DNA of 64,000 bases from Methylobacter sp. (GCA_004299305.1 SCPZ01000079.1:1-64000), one strand, 5' to 3'. Positions 8,136 to 18,197 are shown, counted from the stretch's first letter. Made by a program: numbers and translations. The notes: generated by a model not told the origin, from the letters alone.

Positions 8136-8990
8136 ATGACAGTAATATTAACAACAACCAACCATAGCCGGGATATTGCCGGTTTAAAGTACGTTTACCC
8201 GGTGCTTTCCAGGCGAGCGGGCGGCTTGTCGATCGGCATTAATTTCAATACGAATAATGCCTGTAATTGGCGCTGCATTTATTGCCAGGTGCCTGATTTA
8301 AAAGTTGGTGCTGCGCCGGATTTGGATTTTCAGCTATTGGAGGATGAGCTGAGATTTTTTTTTGATGATGTGTTGAATGGCGATTTCTATCGGCGTTTTC
8401 AGGTGGATGAAGACAAGCGGGTCATTAAGGATATTGCTATTTCCGGTAATGGTGAGCCGACTAGCTTAAGGGAGTTTGATAAGGCTGTAGCTCTCATTGG
8501 CGAGGTGGCGGCAGAAGTCGGGGTTTTTCCGAAGAGTAATTTTGTGTTGATTACCAATGGTAGCTTGGTGCATAGGTCTAGTGTTCAACGTGGCCTGAAG
8601 AAGTTAAAGGAATATGGTGGGGAGGTGTGGTTTAAGGTGGATAGCGCTACGAAAGAGGGTAGGGCTTTAATAAATAATGCGGGGCAAAGTTGTCGGTTGA
8701 GCGTGGAGAATCTGTTGCTTTCAGCAAAGTTGTGCCCGACAAAATTGCAAACATGCTTATTGGATTATGATGAGCAGGGTTTGTCCCTGCGGGAAAAAAG
8801 CGCATTTCTTGATTTGCTAAAGGGGATTAAAGCAAAGGGTTGTGTGTTGAGGTGTGTGATGTTGTATACGATTGCAAGGCCGTCTCTCCAGCCGGAATCA
8901 GAACGGTTGGAGAGAATGTCGGTGGAGATGCTGCAGGCATTCGCTGATGAAATCAGGCTGTTGGGTTTTGATGTCTTGGTAAGCGATTAA
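8136..8990 (+). CDS. Radical SAM protein
   Basis: A 284-residue radical SAM enzyme. The [4Fe-4S]-binding motif CxxxCxxC is seen as ACNWRCIYCQ near residue 50, followed by ISGNGEPT, the GGE-like motif that contacts the SAM amino group. The barrel continues through LITNGSLV and VWFKVDSATKEG. It resembles COG0731-type radical SAM proteins; the substrate is unknown. The start at 8136 is preferred to one at 8040, because the extra 32 residues would be encoded by the MITE-like element. It ends one base before a convergent small gene, and no partner gene is evident. Confidence 0.78.
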   Translation: MTVILTTTNHSRDIAGLKYVYPVLSRRAGGLSIGINFNTNNACNWRCIYCQVPDLKVGAAPDLDFQLLEDELRFFFDDVLNGDFYRRFQVDEDKRVIKDIAISGNGEPTSLREFDKAVALIGEVAAEVGVFPKSNFVLITNGSLVHRSSVQRGLKKLKEYGGEVWFKVDSATKEGRALINNAGQSCRLSVENLLLSAKLCPTKLQTCLLDYDEQGLSLREKSAFLDLLKGIKAKGCVLRCVMLYTIARPSLQPESERLERMSVEMLQAFADEIRLLGFDVLVSD

Positions 8991-8991
8991 C

Positions 8992-9243
8992 TTAGGTTTT
9001 GATGTCCAGCAAAGATCCAGTCGTTTTTTTGTCGGCTTCAAGTAATTTGACTGCGGCCGAGGTTTCCAGTTCGGCTTCTTTTAAGCTAAGTACGGGCTTG
9101 ATAATGTCATTGGAATTGAATTCCGCGCTGCCGACTTCATTATTTTGCATGGGCAGTTTGGCAATCACTTGGGCGGCATCGGCTGATTTATGTTGGGCGG
9201 TATTAATTAGGTTAATAGCGCTGGAGGTTGGTGTAACGTTCAT
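8992..9243 (-). CDS. Small hypothetical protein
   Basis: An 83-residue protein, hydrophilic and probably helical, starting MNVTPTSSAINLINTAQHK and ending GSLLDIKT. The start at 9243 follows GGGGTACGAA on the minus strand, a good ribosome site; an ATG 18 bases upstream has none. The order of an N-terminal Ala/Ser/Thr-rich helix and a short LLDIK tail recalls YjfB-like putative motility proteins, but the similarity is too weak to assign. It is convergent with the radical SAM gene with one base between stops. Function unknown. Confidence 0.5.
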   Translation of the reverse strand: MNVTPTSSAINLINTAQHKSADAAQVIAKLPMQNNEVGSAEFNSNDIIKPVLSLKEAELETSAAVKLLEADKKTTGSLLDIKT

Positions 9244-9401
9244 TTCGTACCCCTTATGCATTGAATTGACTTTAAGTTAATACTACATCTATATAGGCAA
9301 TATGCAAAGACTGAATTGTGATTTCAATGTGTAAGTGTGAGCAATAAGGCAGTTTTTATGATGAACGACTAGGCGCGTATGGTTTTTTTAAAATTTATAG
9401 C

Positions 9402-9431
9402 TTGTTGCAGTTAGATAATTACGGATATAAT
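9402..9431 (+). promoter_or_regulatory. Sigma-70-type promoter for tRNA-Leu
   Basis: TTGTTG at 9402-9407 and a perfect TATAAT at 9426-9431 are separated by 18 bases. The -10 box ends 18 bases before the tRNA, which is the distance expected for a short tRNA leader. Confidence 0.6.
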
Positions 9432-9449
9432 TGCAAGTTCATTCAAAGT

Positions 9450-9534
9450 GCGAATGTGGCGGAACTGGTAGACGCGCTGGATTTAGGTTCCAGTAGGTTA
9501 TCCTGTGAGAGTTCGAGTCTCTCCATTCGCACCA
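9450..9534 (+). tRNA. tRNA-Leu (UAG)
   Basis: The acceptor arms GCGAATG (9450-9456) and CATTCGC (9524-9530) pair, and A-CCA is encoded. The anticodon stem CTGGA/TCCAG holds the loop TTTAGGT with anticodon TAG at 9484-9486. A long variable arm (class II) and T-loop GTTCGAGTC are present. It precedes tig by 110 bases. Confidence 0.97.
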
Positions 9535-9644
9535 CCCAATTCATATTTAAGAGTCGGCGATTCATCGCTGACTCTTCAGTTCTTTTGAGCCGTTTACCGG
9601 TATTCTATAAAAATTCTTATTTAAATTTTAGTTGAGGTAAAGAA

Positions 9645-10940
9645 ATGCAAGTTTCTGTCGAAAAGACATCAGAATTAAGCAGGAAAATGACTGTTAGCGT
9701 GCCTGAAGAAGTTTTTCAGGAGAAGCTGGCGGCACGCTTAAAGTCGTTAGCGCGCGAAGTTAAAATTGATGGCTTTCGTCCGGGTAAGGTACCCCAGCAC
9801 GTCATTAAGAAAATGTATGGAGACCGGGTTCGTGGTGAAATAGCCGGGGACTTGATTCAATCTACTTATTATAAAGCATTGCACGAACAGGATTTAAGAC
9901 CTGCCGGTCATCCGCATATTCATCCGTTAGATGAAGCTGATGGGTTTAAATATACCGCTGAGTTTGAGGTCTACCCTGAAATATCACTCGAAGGTGTTGA
10001 GCAAATTGAAGTGCTGCGCCCTGTTGCCTCTGTTCAGGATGTCGATGTTAATGACATGATTGAGAAGCTAAGAGACCAAAAGAAAAGCTGGGTCGTCGTT
10101 GAGCGCCCATCTCAAGAGCATGATCGAGTGACGATTAGTTTTTCAGGTGTTGCCGAAGGTGAAAACTTTACAGACGGAAAAGTAGAGAATTACCAAGTTG
10201 TTTGTGGTGCTAAACAAATGATCCCAGGCTTTGAAGATAATCTGATTGGTCTCAATACGGGGGGCAATAAAACTTTTGAGCTGCCTTTTCCTGAAGAATA
10301 CGGCAATGAAAAATTAGCTGCTAAGTTGGCTGAGTTTGAAGTTGAAGTCATTAGTGTTGAAGAGCCTGTGCTGCCGGAAATCGATGATGCTTTTATTAAG
10401 GCTTATGGTATTGATGGTTCTTTGGATGGTTTTCGTGAAGATATCCGAAGTAATTTGGAGGGTGAGCTGGAGCAGGCACTGCGTGGAAAGTTGAAAACTG
10501 CAGTGATGAATGCGTTGTATGAAAAAATTCAGATTGCCGTTCCGAATACAATGGTTGATCAGGAAGTCGAAAATATGATGAAGCCGTATATCGAAACGGC
10601 CAAAAGACAGAAAATGAAGTTGGATGATTTGAAATTGCCCAGAGATGTGTTTGAGGAACATGCGAAGCGTCGTGTGGCCTTGGGGTTGATTTTAAGTGAG
10701 ATTATTCATAAAAACGATATTAAGGTGGACGATAATAAAGTACGTTCTACTATTGAAGACATGGCAAAAAGTTATGAGCGTCCTGAGGATGTTATTAATT
10801 GGTACTATTCCGATGAAAGCCGTTTGAATGATGTACAGCAGATGGTCTTGGAAAATCAAGCTATCGACTGGTTGGTTACGCAGGCAAAAGTGACTGATGA
10901 GGCTATAAGTTTTAGTGAAGCCATGAGCAAACAAGGGTAA
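9645..10940 (+). CDS. tig: Trigger factor
   Basis: A 431-residue ribosome-bound chaperone and peptidyl-prolyl isomerase. The N-terminal ribosome-binding domain includes the signature loop FRPGKVP near residue 45. An FKBP-type domain follows (about 150-245, with GFEDNLIGL and FPEEYGNEKLAAK), then the C-terminal helical chaperone arms. Full family length is about 430. The start is preceded by gttgaggtaaagaa. It heads the conserved tig-clpP-clpX-lon order, with 9 bases to clpP, so chaperone and protease subunits are likely made from the same mRNA. Confidence 0.96.
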   Translation: MQVSVEKTSELSRKMTVSVPEEVFQEKLAARLKSLAREVKIDGFRPGKVPQHVIKKMYGDRVRGEIAGDLIQSTYYKALHEQDLRPAGHPHIHPLDEADGFKYTAEFEVYPEISLEGVEQIEVLRPVASVQDVDVNDMIEKLRDQKKSWVVVERPSQEHDRVTISFSGVAEGENFTDGKVENYQVVCGAKQMIPGFEDNLIGLNTGGNKTFELPFPEEYGNEKLAAKLAEFEVEVISVEEPVLPEIDDAFIKAYGIDGSLDGFREDIRSNLEGELEQALRGKLKTAVMNALYEKIQIAVPNTMVDQEVENMMKPYIETAKRQKMKLDDLKLPRDVFEEHAKRRVALGLILSEIIHKNDIKVDDNKVRSTIEDMAKSYERPEDVINWYYSDESRLNDVQQMVLENQAIDWLVTQAKVTDEAISFSEAMSKQG

Positions 10941-10949
10941 GGAGTTTAA

Positions 10950-11597
10950 ATGTATAACCGGTACATGAGTAATCAAATAATGGCTCCAGAAGCAGCTGGT
11001 GGGTTGGTCCCTATTGTTATCGAGCAAACTGCTCGAGGTGAGCGTTCTTTCGATATTTATTCAAGATTATTGAAGGAGCGGGTGATTTTTCTGGTGGGGC
11101 AGGTTGAAGATTACTCGGCTAATCTGATTGTTGCTCAGTTGCTTTTTTTGGAGTCGGAAAATCCTGATAAAGACATTCACTTGTATATCAACTCGCCCGG
11201 CGGTTCAGTAACGGCGGGTATGTCAATTTATGACACTATGCAGTTCATTAAGCCTGATGTCAGCACCATGTGTATTGGCCAGGCTGCCAGTATGGGAGCA
11301 TTGCTGCTGACTGGCGGAGCAAAAGGTAAACGGTATTGTTTGCCTCATTCAAGAATGATGATTCATCAGCCGTTGGGTGGCTATCAGGGGCAGGCATCTG
11401 ATATTGATATTCACGCCAGAGAAATTCTGTTAATCAGGGAAAAATTGAATAAAATTCTTTCCGAGCATACCGGTCAGCCGATAGAAAAGGTTCAGCAAGA
11501 TACTGACAGAGATAATTTCTTGAGTGCAAATGACGCGGTTAGTTATGGTTTAATTGATCAAGTGTTATCGAGCCGAGCAATTGTTGCTGATAAATAA
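10950..11597 (+). CDS. clpP: ATP-dependent Clp protease proteolytic subunit
   Basis: A 215-residue serine peptidase forming the tetradecameric ClpP barrel that works with ClpX. The catalytic triad is visible as Ser114 in [11 protein letters not shown], His139 in RMMIHQP and Asp188 in DTDRDNF, all shifted by three relative to E. coli full-length numbering. The N-terminus carries a short propeptide normally removed by self-cleavage. AAGGAG at 10939-10944 sets the ATG at 10950. It lies between tig and clpX. Confidence 0.97.
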   Translation: MYNRYMSNQIMAPEAAGGLVPIVIEQTARGERSFDIYSRLLKERVIFLVGQVEDYSANLIVAQLLFLESENPDKDIHLYINSPGGSVTAGMSIYDTMQFIKPDVSTMCIGQAASMGALLLTGGAKGKRYCLPHSRMMIHQPLGGYQGQASDIDIHAREILLIREKLNKILSEHTGQPIEKVQQDTDRDNFLSANDAVSYGLIDQVLSSRAIVADK

Positions 11598-11683
11598 CGG
11601 TTGGTATTTTTTTGTATTTCGATATATTCTTGCCCAATTGAAAGTAAAAACATCATCTCTGGATGTTTGCGGGAGTCCAATTT

Positions 11684-12958
11684 ATGAGTAATGACAAAAA
11701 CAGTAAAGATGATGATAAGCTGCTTTATTGTTCTTTTTGCGGTAAAAGTCAGCATGAGGTCAGAAAGCTTATTGCAGGGCCGTCGGTCTATGTCTGCGAT
11801 GAATGTGTAGAGCTTTGCAATGATATTATAAAAGACGAATTACTGGATGATTCCTCTTCTTTTGGCGGCGGCGAGTTGCCCAAACCGAAAGAGATAAAAG
11901 AGGAGCTGGATAATTATGTTATCGGGCAGGAAAATGCAAAAAAGATTTTGGCTGTGGCTGTTTATAACCACTATAAGCGTTTGCGCAGTAAGTCTAAAAA
12001 AGACGCGGTTGAATTAGCAAAAAGTAATATTTTGTTGATTGGACCTACCGGTTCAGGAAAAACCTTGCTGGCTGAGACTTTGGCTCGTTTATTGGATGTG
12101 CCGTTTACTATTGCTGATGCAACTACTTTGACAGAAGCCGGTTATGTAGGCGAAGATGTAGAAAATATTATCCAGAAGATTCTGCAAAAATGTGATTATG
12201 ATGTAGATAAGGCTGAGACCGGCATTGTTTATATCGATGAAATCGATAAGATTTCCAGGAAATCTGATAATCCGTCTATTACTCGCGACGTTTCAGGTGA
12301 GGGTGTTCAGCAGGCTTTGTTAAAGCTGATTGAAGGTACTATTGCTTCGGTTCCGCCGCAAGGTGGGCGCAAACACCCGCAACAGGAGTTTTTGCAAGTT
12401 AACACAGCTAATATCCTGTTTATAGTTGGTGGTGCTTTTGCTGGCTTGGATAAGGTTATTAAAGATCGCTCGGAAAAAGGCGGGATAGGTTTCTCTGCTG
12501 AAATAAAAACTAAAGACGAATCTAAAAATATTGGGCAACTTTTTGCTGAGGTCGAGGCTGAAGACCTGATCAAATACGGATTGATTCCTGAGTTTGTTGG
12601 TCGTCTTCCTGTTGTTGCTACCTTAGAAGAGCTGGATGAGAAGGCGTTGGTGCAAATATTGACCGAGCCTAAAAATGCACTGGTCAAGCAATATAAGCAT
12701 TTATTTGAGATGGAAGGTGCTGAATTGGAATTTAGGGATGATTCTTTAATTGCGATTGCCCGTAAAGCTATGGAAAGAAAAACAGGCGCCAGAGGGCTTA
12801 GGACAATTGTTGAAAATGTTCTGCTAAATACCATGTATGAGTTGCCGTCTGCGGATAATATTTGCAAAGTTGTTGTTGATGGTAGTGTTATTTTAGGTGA
12901 GTCAGAGCCTATTTTGGTTTATGAAACCGAAAAGAAAAAGGCTTTAGCTGAGTTTTAG
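11684..12958 (+). CDS. clpX: ATP-dependent Clp protease ATP-binding subunit ClpX
   Basis: A 424-residue AAA+ unfoldase. The zinc-binding domain at the N-terminus has YCSFCGKS and [11 protein letters not shown] (four Cys). Walker A is GPTGSGKT and Walker B is [11 protein letters not shown]; the sensor region and IGF-type ClpP-contact loop (GGIGFSAEI) follow. The start at 11684 follows GGGAG at 11671-11675; a start 21 bases further upstream has no support. An intrinsic terminator lies 18 bases after the stop, and the 86 bases after clpP may contain a separate promoter. Confidence 0.97.
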   Translation: MSNDKNSKDDDKLLYCSFCGKSQHEVRKLIAGPSVYVCDECVELCNDIIKDELLDDSSSFGGGELPKPKEIKEELDNYVIGQENAKKILAVAVYNHYKRLRSKSKKDAVELAKSNILLIGPTGSGKTLLAETLARLLDVPFTIADATTLTEAGYVGEDVENIIQKILQKCDYDVDKAETGIVYIDEIDKISRKSDNPSITRDVSGEGVQQALLKLIEGTIASVPPQGGRKHPQQEFLQVNTANILFIVGGAFAGLDKVIKDRSEKGGIGFSAEIKTKDESKNIGQLFAEVEAEDLIKYGLIPEFVGRLPVVATLEELDEKALVQILTEPKNALVKQYKHLFEMEGAELEFRDDSLIAIARKAMERKTGARGLRTIVENVLLNTMYELPSADNICKVVVDGSVILGESEPILVYETEKKKALAEF

Positions 12959-12976
12959 AGATTATTCCCGGACAAT

Positions 12977-13013
12977 AAAAGGGAGCTTTTGTTTTTTAAA
13001 GCTCCCTTTTTTT
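12977..13013 (+). terminator. Intrinsic terminator after clpX
   Basis: AAAAGGGAGCTTT pairs with AAAGCTCCCTTTT around a T-rich loop, followed by a run of T. It separates clpX from lon. The same GGGAGC/GCTCCC stem is used at 18167 after ppiD. Confidence 0.88.
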
Positions 13014-13054
13014 GTGCGGTAGATAACCAAAAAATACTATTTTGAGTCGGAATC

Positions 13055-13082
13055 CTTGCTATTTAAATTAACGCCCCCATAA
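13055..13082 (+). promoter_or_regulatory. Candidate sigma-32 (RpoH) heat-shock promoter for lon
   Basis: CTTGCTA at 13055-13061, a 13-base spacer, and CCCCATAA at 13075-13082 match the sigma-32 consensus (CTTGAAA, 13-14 bases, CCCCATnT) except at two positions of the -35 box and the last base. The site lies about 38 bases before the lon start and after the clpX terminator, as expected for heat-induced lon. Confidence 0.7.
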
Positions 13083-13119
13083 TTTTTCTTTCTAAGAAAA
13101 TTGGTATAAGGTTCCATTT

Positions 13120-15552
13120 ATGGAAACGCACAAAATGACAGAATTACAACAAATAAATGTACTGATTCCGGTTTTGCCGCTCAGAGATGTGGTTGTTTAT
13201 CCGCACATGGTAATTCCCTTGTTTGTCGGTAGGGAAAGATCGATTGATGCTTTAGATGCCGCGATGAAAGATAGCAAACAAATTTTGCTGGTCGCGCAAA
13301 GAGAAGCGGAAGTTGATGAGCCGGATATTGCTGATCTTTATGAGGTTGGAACGTTGGCTAATATTCTGCAAATGTTGAAATTACCCGATGGGACAGTCAA
13401 GGTTTTGGTTGAGGGTATTCAGCGTAGCAAGGTATTGCATTATAAAGAAACGGAAAGTTATTTTTCTGCTGTGGTAACGGAGATTTACGACATCTTAAAA
13501 TTAACCGAGCAAGAGCAGGATGTATTGCAGCGGACGGTAATTAATTCGTTTGATCAATACGTTAAACTGAATAATAAGATTCCGCCGGAAGTCTTGAATT
13601 CGCTGTCCGGTATTGACGATCCAAGTCGACTTGCCGATACGATGGCAGCTCATATGACTTTAAAGGTCAGTGAAAAGCAGGATATCCTTGAATCTGCAGA
13701 TATTGAAAAGCGTCTTGAAGGTTTGATGACCTTAATGGAAGGGGAAGTTGATCTTCTGGAGATGGAAAAAAGAATCCGGGTGCGCGTTAAGCAGCAAATG
13801 GAGAAAAATCAAAGGGAATACTATCTGAATGAACAGATGAAGGCGATTCAAAAAGAATTGGGGGATATGGATGATGTACCCAATGAAATTGACGAGCTGG
13901 CAAAGAAAATCGAAAGCGCCGGCATGTCAAAGGAAGCCAAAACAAAAGCAGATGCAGAGCTTAATAAACTTAAGCAGATGTCACCTATGTCGGCCGAGGC
14001 AACGGTGGTACGCAATTATATTGAATGGATGGTCAATGTGCCATGGAAGAAAAAAACCAAAGTGCGGCATGATTTAAAGGTTGCCGAACAGGTTCTGGAG
14101 GCTGAGCATTATGGTTTAGACAAGGTTAAAGAGCGTATTCTTGAATATCTTGCTGTTCAGCAGCGAGTCAAGCAGCTTAAAGGGCCGATTTTGTGTTTGG
14201 TAGGGCCTCCAGGCGTAGGCAAAACCTCGCTGGGCGAGTCTATTGCGAGGGCGACCAATCGCAAATATGTGCGTATGGCCTTGGGCGGTGTGCGTGATGA
14301 AGCTGAAATTCGCGGACATCGTCGTACCTATATAGGCTCTATGCCGGGTAAGATTTTGCAGAATCTGGCAAAAGTGAAAACGCGCAACCCGATGTTTTTG
14401 CTCGATGAAATCGACAAAATGGCTGCTGATTTTCGTGGAGATCCTGCGTCGGCTTTATTGGAGGTGCTGGATCCTGAGCAGAATCACACTTTTTCCGATC
14501 ATTATTTGGAAGTGGATTTCGATCTGTCCGATGTGATGTTTGTCGCGACCGCCAACACCATGAATATTCCGCCTGCATTGCTGGATAGGATGGAGGTTAT
14601 ACGCATTGCCGGTTATACGGAAGATGAAAAAATTAACATCGCAATCCGGTATTTGATCCCCAAACAAGTTAAAAATAACGGTCTTAAAGAACGGGAAATC
14701 CAGATCGCGGAAGAGGCGGTCAGGGATATGATTCGTTATTATTCTCGAGAAGCGGGGGTTCGGAGTCTTGAGCGGGAAATTTCGAAAATTTGCCGTAAAG
14801 TGGTTAAAGATTTGTTATTGAAGCCAAGAAAAACCAAGGTCGTGGTTAATTCTGAGAATTTGGATAAATATCTGGGCGTTAAGCGTTTTCATTACGGTCT
14901 TGCTGAAGAGAAAGATCAAATTGGACAGGTTACTGGCCTAGCCTGGACTGAGGTGGGAGGTGAATTATTAACTATTGAGACGGCGGTAATTCCTGGAAAA
15001 GGTAAGCATTCGGCGACGGGTAAGCTTGGCGATGTGATGAAGGAGTCCATTGAAGCTGCGATGACGGTAGTCAGGAGTCGCTCGGAAATCTTAGGAATTG
15101 ATAATGAACTGTTTCAGAAGAATGATATACATATCCATGTTCCTGAAGGAGCGACGCCAAAAGACGGTCCTAGTGCTGGCGTGGGTATGTGTACGGCCAT
15201 TATCTCGGCTTTGACCAAGATACCTGTTCGAGCTTGTGTCGCCATGACCGGTGAAATTACCTTGCGAGGAGAGGTGCTGCCAATTGGCGGTTTAAAGGAA
15301 AAGCTTTTGGCAGCTCATCGCGGTGGAATAACAACGGTTTTAATCCCCGCCGAGAATGAAAAAGATTTGGCTGAGATACCGGAAAATATCAAACAAAATC
15401 TGGAGATAAGGCCTGTTCATTGGATAGATGAGGTATTGGAAGTTGCTTTGCAATATATGCCTGTTCCGGTTGAAAAAATGGAAACTGAAGAATCAGGAAA
15501 AAATGAAGCCGAGGCTGTAAAAACAATAAAACCTGGTTTAACGGCGCATTAA
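13120..15552 (+). CDS. lon: ATP-dependent protease Lon
   Basis: An 810-residue LonA protease that degrades misfolded and regulatory proteins in the cytoplasm. Order: N-terminal substrate-binding LAN domain (about 1-210), coiled coil, AAA+ module (Walker A GPPGVGKT, Walker [10 protein letters not shown]), and the C-terminal serine-lysine protease domain. Ser685 in [10 protein letters not shown] and Lys728 in [11 protein letters not shown] form the dyad. The start at 13120 follows TAAGG at 13107-13111; an internal ATG 15 bases later lacks a ribosome site. The C-terminal tail after about residue 775 is charged and not conserved in general. Preceded by a candidate RpoH promoter. Confidence 0.96.
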   Translation: METHKMTELQQINVLIPVLPLRDVVVYPHMVIPLFVGRERSIDALDAAMKDSKQILLVAQREAEVDEPDIADLYEVGTLANILQMLKLPDGTVKVLVEGIQRSKVLHYKETESYFSAVVTEIYDILKLTEQEQDVLQRTVINSFDQYVKLNNKIPPEVLNSLSGIDDPSRLADTMAAHMTLKVSEKQDILESADIEKRLEGLMTLMEGEVDLLEMEKRIRVRVKQQMEKNQREYYLNEQMKAIQKELGDMDDVPNEIDELAKKIESAGMSKEAKTKADAELNKLKQMSPMSAEATVVRNYIEWMVNVPWKKKTKVRHDLKVAEQVLEAEHYGLDKVKERILEYLAVQQRVKQLKGPILCLVGPPGVGKTSLGESIARATNRKYVRMALGGVRDEAEIRGHRRTYIGSMPGKILQNLAKVKTRNPMFLLDEIDKMAADFRGDPASALLEVLDPEQNHTFSDHYLEVDFDLSDVMFVATANTMNIPPALLDRMEVIRIAGYTEDEKINIAIRYLIPKQVKNNGLKEREIQIAEEAVRDMIRYYSREAGVRSLEREISKICRKVVKDLLLKPRKTKVVVNSENLDKYLGVKRFHYGLAEEKDQIGQVTGLAWTEVGGELLTIETAVIPGKGKHSATGKLGDVMKESIEAAMTVVRSRSEILGIDNELFQKNDIHIHVPEGATPKDGPSAGVGMCTAIISALTKIPVRACVAMTGEITLRGEVLPIGGLKEKLLAAHRGGITTVLIPAENEKDLAEIPENIKQNLEIRPVHWIDEVLEVALQYMPVPVEKMETEESGKNEAEAVKTIKPGLTAH

Positions 15553-15620
15553 GTTAGTCTGCGGTTTTGTCAATAAGCTAGCAAAACCGCAAAAATCATG
15601 GCCTCCGGGTTGGTTAATGC

Positions 15621-15650
15621 TTGACACTGCGTAAGCCCAGTTGTTATAAA
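15621..15650 (+). promoter_or_regulatory. Sigma-70 promoter for hupB
   Basis: A perfect TTGACA at 15621-15626 and TATAAA at 15645-15650 are separated by 18 bases (17 if TTATAA is used). It lies about 95 bases upstream of hupB, in the gap after lon. A stem-loop at 15561-15590 (GCGGTTTTG/CAAAACCGC) precedes it but has no T tract. Confidence 0.7.
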
Positions 15651-15746
15651 TACCAGTGTTTTTTTGTGTCGCTGAAGATGGGCATAAGAATTATCACGCT
15701 GATCTTCTAGAATATAATTTTAAAAATGACTTCCTAAGGGGGAATG

Positions 15747-16019
15747 ATGAATAAATCGGAACTTATTGATGCTATAGCAGAGTCTGCTGAATTAACTAAA
15801 GCGGATGCAGGTCGTGCATTGGATGGCTTTATCGGTGCAGTTACAAAAGCATTGAGCAATGGCGATTCAGTCGCTTTGGTTGGATTTGGAACATACGCTG
15901 TAAAAGAAAGAGCAGAGCGCAAAGGACGTAATCCACAGACTGGGGCTGAGATTACCATTAAGGCTGCAAAAATTCCTTCATTTAAAGCTGGTAAATCTTT
16001 AAAAGATGCTGTAAACTAG
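15747..16019 (+). CDS. hupB: DNA-binding protein HU
   Basis: A 90-residue histone-like protein that bends DNA as a dimer. [12 protein letters not shown] at the start and the beta-arm region [15 protein letters not shown] with the conserved Pro in RNP are diagnostic. Two ATGs occur in tandem (15744 and 15747). The second is taken because AAGGGGGA ends four bases before it and it gives the usual HU N-terminus. The lon-hupB-ppiD order is conserved in Gammaproteobacteria; here two tRNA genes are inserted after hupB. Confidence 0.95.
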   Translation: MNKSELIDAIAESAELTKADAGRALDGFIGAVTKALSNGDSVALVGFGTYAVKERAERKGRNPQTGAEITIKAAKIPSFKAGKSLKDAVN

Positions 16020-16032
16020 TGTTTCTTTAGTC

Positions 16033-16108
16033 GGGTGCTTAGCTCAGCTGGGAGAGCATCGCCCTTACAAGGCGAGGGTCGGGGGTTCGAACCCCTCAGC
16101 ACCCACCA
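16033..16108 (+). tRNA. tRNA-Val (UAC)
   Basis: Acceptor GGGTGCT (16033-16039) pairs with AGCACCC, and A-CCA is encoded. The anticodon loop CTTACAA carries TAC at 16066-16068. D-arm AGCTCAGCTGGGAGAG and T-loop GTTCGAACC are standard. It is 13 bases after hupB and 6 bases before tRNA-Asp. Confidence 0.97.
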
Positions 16109-16114
16109 GACTTT

Positions 16115-16191
16115 GGAGTGGTAGTTCAGTTGGTTAGAATACCGGCCTGTCACGCCGGTGGTCGCGGGTTCGAGCCCCGTCCACTCCGCCA
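16115..16191 (+). tRNA. tRNA-Asp (GUC)
   Basis: Acceptor GGAGTGG pairs with CCACTCC, and GCCA ends the gene with CCA encoded. The anticodon stem CCGGC/GCCGG holds GTC at 16149-16151. T-loop GTTCGAGCC is standard. An intrinsic terminator follows within 6 bases. Confidence 0.97.
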
Positions 16192-16196
16192 AAATC

Positions 16197-16235
16197 AAAA
16201 AAGCCCCGGATCGATTGGTTCGGGGCTTTTTTTTT
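16197..16235 (+). terminator. Intrinsic terminator after tRNA-Asp
   Basis: AAAAAAGCCCCG pairs with CGGGGCTTTTTT around GATCGATTGGTT and continues in T. It ends the hupB-tRNA unit before ppiD. Confidence 0.92.
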
Positions 16236-16285
16236 GATTAAGATTTTTTGATTAAACCCAAGTCGTTTCTTTAGGACAGAGCATT

Positions 16286-18148
16286 ATGCTGACAAAAATT
16301 AGAGAAAAAGCACAAGGTGCTTTTGCATGGGGTATTTTGATAGTAATTTGTGTGCCGTTTGCTTTATGGGGCATTCAGAATTATTTGGATACTGGAGAAG
16401 AAGCGCCTGTTGCTTCGGTAGGCGATAAGGATTTTTTTCAGCGCGATGTTAACAGGGCTTATGAACAATATAGCCAGAACCTTCAAGGGATGACAATTGA
16501 CGAACAAAGCTTGAAAGCACAGGCCTTGGAAAAGCTGATAAAGGATGAAGTGTTATTGCAGCATGTACATGCCAAAGGCTTGGTCACAAGTGATGACACC
16601 GCGCGTGAATTTATACAGTCTCTGGCCTATTTTCAGGTGGATGGCAAGTTCGATGACAAGCGCTATAAAACAATGCTTAATTTACAAAAAATGTCCTCAG
16701 GAGAGTTTGTAAACAGAATCAAGAATGCGCTGATTATGGAACAGTTTCAGCGCAGTATTATAGATAGCAGTTTTGCAACGAAATATGATGTGGAAAGTTT
16801 TTTCAAAATCCAGAATCAGCAGCGCGATGTGGATTATGTCACTATTAATATGCAAAAACCGGCAGAACAGCCCTCAGACGATGAAGTGACGGCCTATTAC
16901 CAGCAGCATCAGGATTTATATCAAACCCCCGAACAGGTCTCTGTAGAGTACATAGAATTGTCGCTTGACGACATCGCCAAGACTATAGCGGTAACTGATG
17001 ACAAGCTGAAAGCTTACTACGAAGAGCAAAAAGATCAATATACCACCGCAGAACGAAGAAAAATCAGCCATATCCTGTTTGCAATCAATGACAAGACCGA
17101 CGAAAAAACCGCATTAGAAAAAGCCTTAAAAGCACAAAAAGAGTTGGCTAATAAAGATTTCGCGGCTTTGGCGGCAGAAGTTTCCGATGATAAGTTAACC
17201 GCTAAAACAGGCGGGGATTTAGGCCTGTTTAATGTAGGCGTTATGGAAAAATCGTTTGAAGATGCGGCGAGTGCTTTAAAGCTTGGAGAAGTTTCAAATC
17301 CCGTTAAATCGGCGTTCGGTTATCACTTGATTAAAGTCACCGAGTTAATGCCGGGAGAAACCAAGTCGTTCGATTCAGTTAAAAACGAAGTCACCAAGGC
17401 TTATCAAAAAGCTCAAGCAGAGAATACTTTTTATGAGTCCGGTGAAACTCTAACTGAAATGAGTTATGAAAATCCCGATAACTTAAAAACAGTGGCAGAT
17501 GCGTTGGGGGCGACCATTAAGAAATCAGCCATGTTTACCAAAGAGAAAGGCGATGGTATTGCAACGGACGATAAAGTTCGGAGCGCCGCCTTCACTGAGG
17601 AAGTTCTGCATGGCAACAATAGTACACCGATAGAATTGGGTGCCGATCGTTTGGTTGTATTGCGGTTGTTGGAACATAAGTCTGCTGCTGCTCGGGAGCT
17701 AAAAGACGTTAAGTCGGAAATTGTTGCTGTGTTGCAGGCTGATAAAGCATCGCGTCAGGCTATCGAAAAGGCCCGGCAGATTAAGGCCAGATTACAGGCA
17801 GGCGAGTCGGTCCAAACCGTAGCGGCTGAAAATAAGCTGCAAGTAAACACCATTGCAGGATTAACGCGCACTAAGGAAGATGTGCCTTTTGCGTTGAGTC
17901 AGGCGATTTTTAAGGCGGCTAAACCCGTAGCAGGCAAACCAACTGTTTTTATTACCGCATTGCCCGCTGGCGAGCAAGTGGTGGTGAGCTTGTCAAAAGT
18001 AACAGAAGGCGTAATGACTGAGGATGATAAAAAGCAGATGGATCTGGCGACCAAGAATATCGCCAAAGCTTTTGGTCAGACTGAATTCAATGCCTTGATA
18101 AACAGTTTACAGGCGGATGCTGATGTATCGGTGACTGCGCCTAAGTAA
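16286..18148 (+). CDS. ppiD: Periplasmic folding chaperone PpiD (SurA-like peptidyl-prolyl isomerase)
   Basis: A 620-residue inner-membrane-anchored periplasmic chaperone. One transmembrane helix near the N-terminus (ILIVICVPFALWGI, residues about 17-31) is followed by a SurA-like N-terminal region with long helices. A parvulin domain at about 255-355 includes ISHILFAI and GGDLGLFNVGVM plus VKSAFGYHLIKV, and a second degenerate domain lies C-terminal. PpiD sits at the Sec exit and helps outer-membrane proteins fold. Full length is typical (about 620). The gene is isolated by terminators on both sides. Confidence 0.93.
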   Translation: MLTKIREKAQGAFAWGILIVICVPFALWGIQNYLDTGEEAPVASVGDKDFFQRDVNRAYEQYSQNLQGMTIDEQSLKAQALEKLIKDEVLLQHVHAKGLVTSDDTAREFIQSLAYFQVDGKFDDKRYKTMLNLQKMSSGEFVNRIKNALIMEQFQRSIIDSSFATKYDVESFFKIQNQQRDVDYVTINMQKPAEQPSDDEVTAYYQQHQDLYQTPEQVSVEYIELSLDDIAKTIAVTDDKLKAYYEEQKDQYTTAERRKISHILFAINDKTDEKTALEKALKAQKELANKDFAALAAEVSDDKLTAKTGGDLGLFNVGVMEKSFEDAASALKLGEVSNPVKSAFGYHLIKVTELMPGETKSFDSVKNEVTKAYQKAQAENTFYESGETLTEMSYENPDNLKTVADALGATIKKSAMFTKEKGDGIATDDKVRSAAFTEEVLHGNNSTPIELGADRLVVLRLLEHKSAAARELKDVKSEIVAVLQADKASRQAIEKARQIKARLQAGESVQTVAAENKLQVNTIAGLTRTKEDVPFALSQAIFKAAKPVAGKPTVFITALPAGEQVVVSLSKVTEGVMTEDDKKQMDLATKNIAKAFGQTEFNALINSLQADADVSVTAPK

Positions 18149-18166
18149 AGTTGTTGAGCCGGAAAT

Positions 18167-18197
18167 AAAAAAGGGAGCTTAAAGCTCCCTTTTTTTG
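18167..18197. terminator. Bidirectional intrinsic terminator between ppiD and fabI
   Basis: AAAAAAGGGAGCTT pairs with AAGCTCCCTTTTTT almost without a loop. T runs on both strands let it serve ppiD (plus) and fabI (minus), which converge here. Confidence 0.88.

Noticed and set aside
9402-9635. 77-codon frame across tRNA-Leu (contains VAELVDALDLGSS)
   Set aside because: The reading comes from the tRNA sequence itself; this peptide is a well-known false prediction across tRNA-Leu genes.
15561-15595. Intrinsic terminator after lon
   Set aside because: The GCGGTTTTG/CAAAACCGC stem is good but is followed by A residues, not T, on the plus strand, so only a stem-loop can be claimed.
16016-16198. 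Minus-strand frame across tRNA-Val and tRNA-Asp
   Set aside because: It is the antisense of two certain tRNA genes and typical of spurious annotation.
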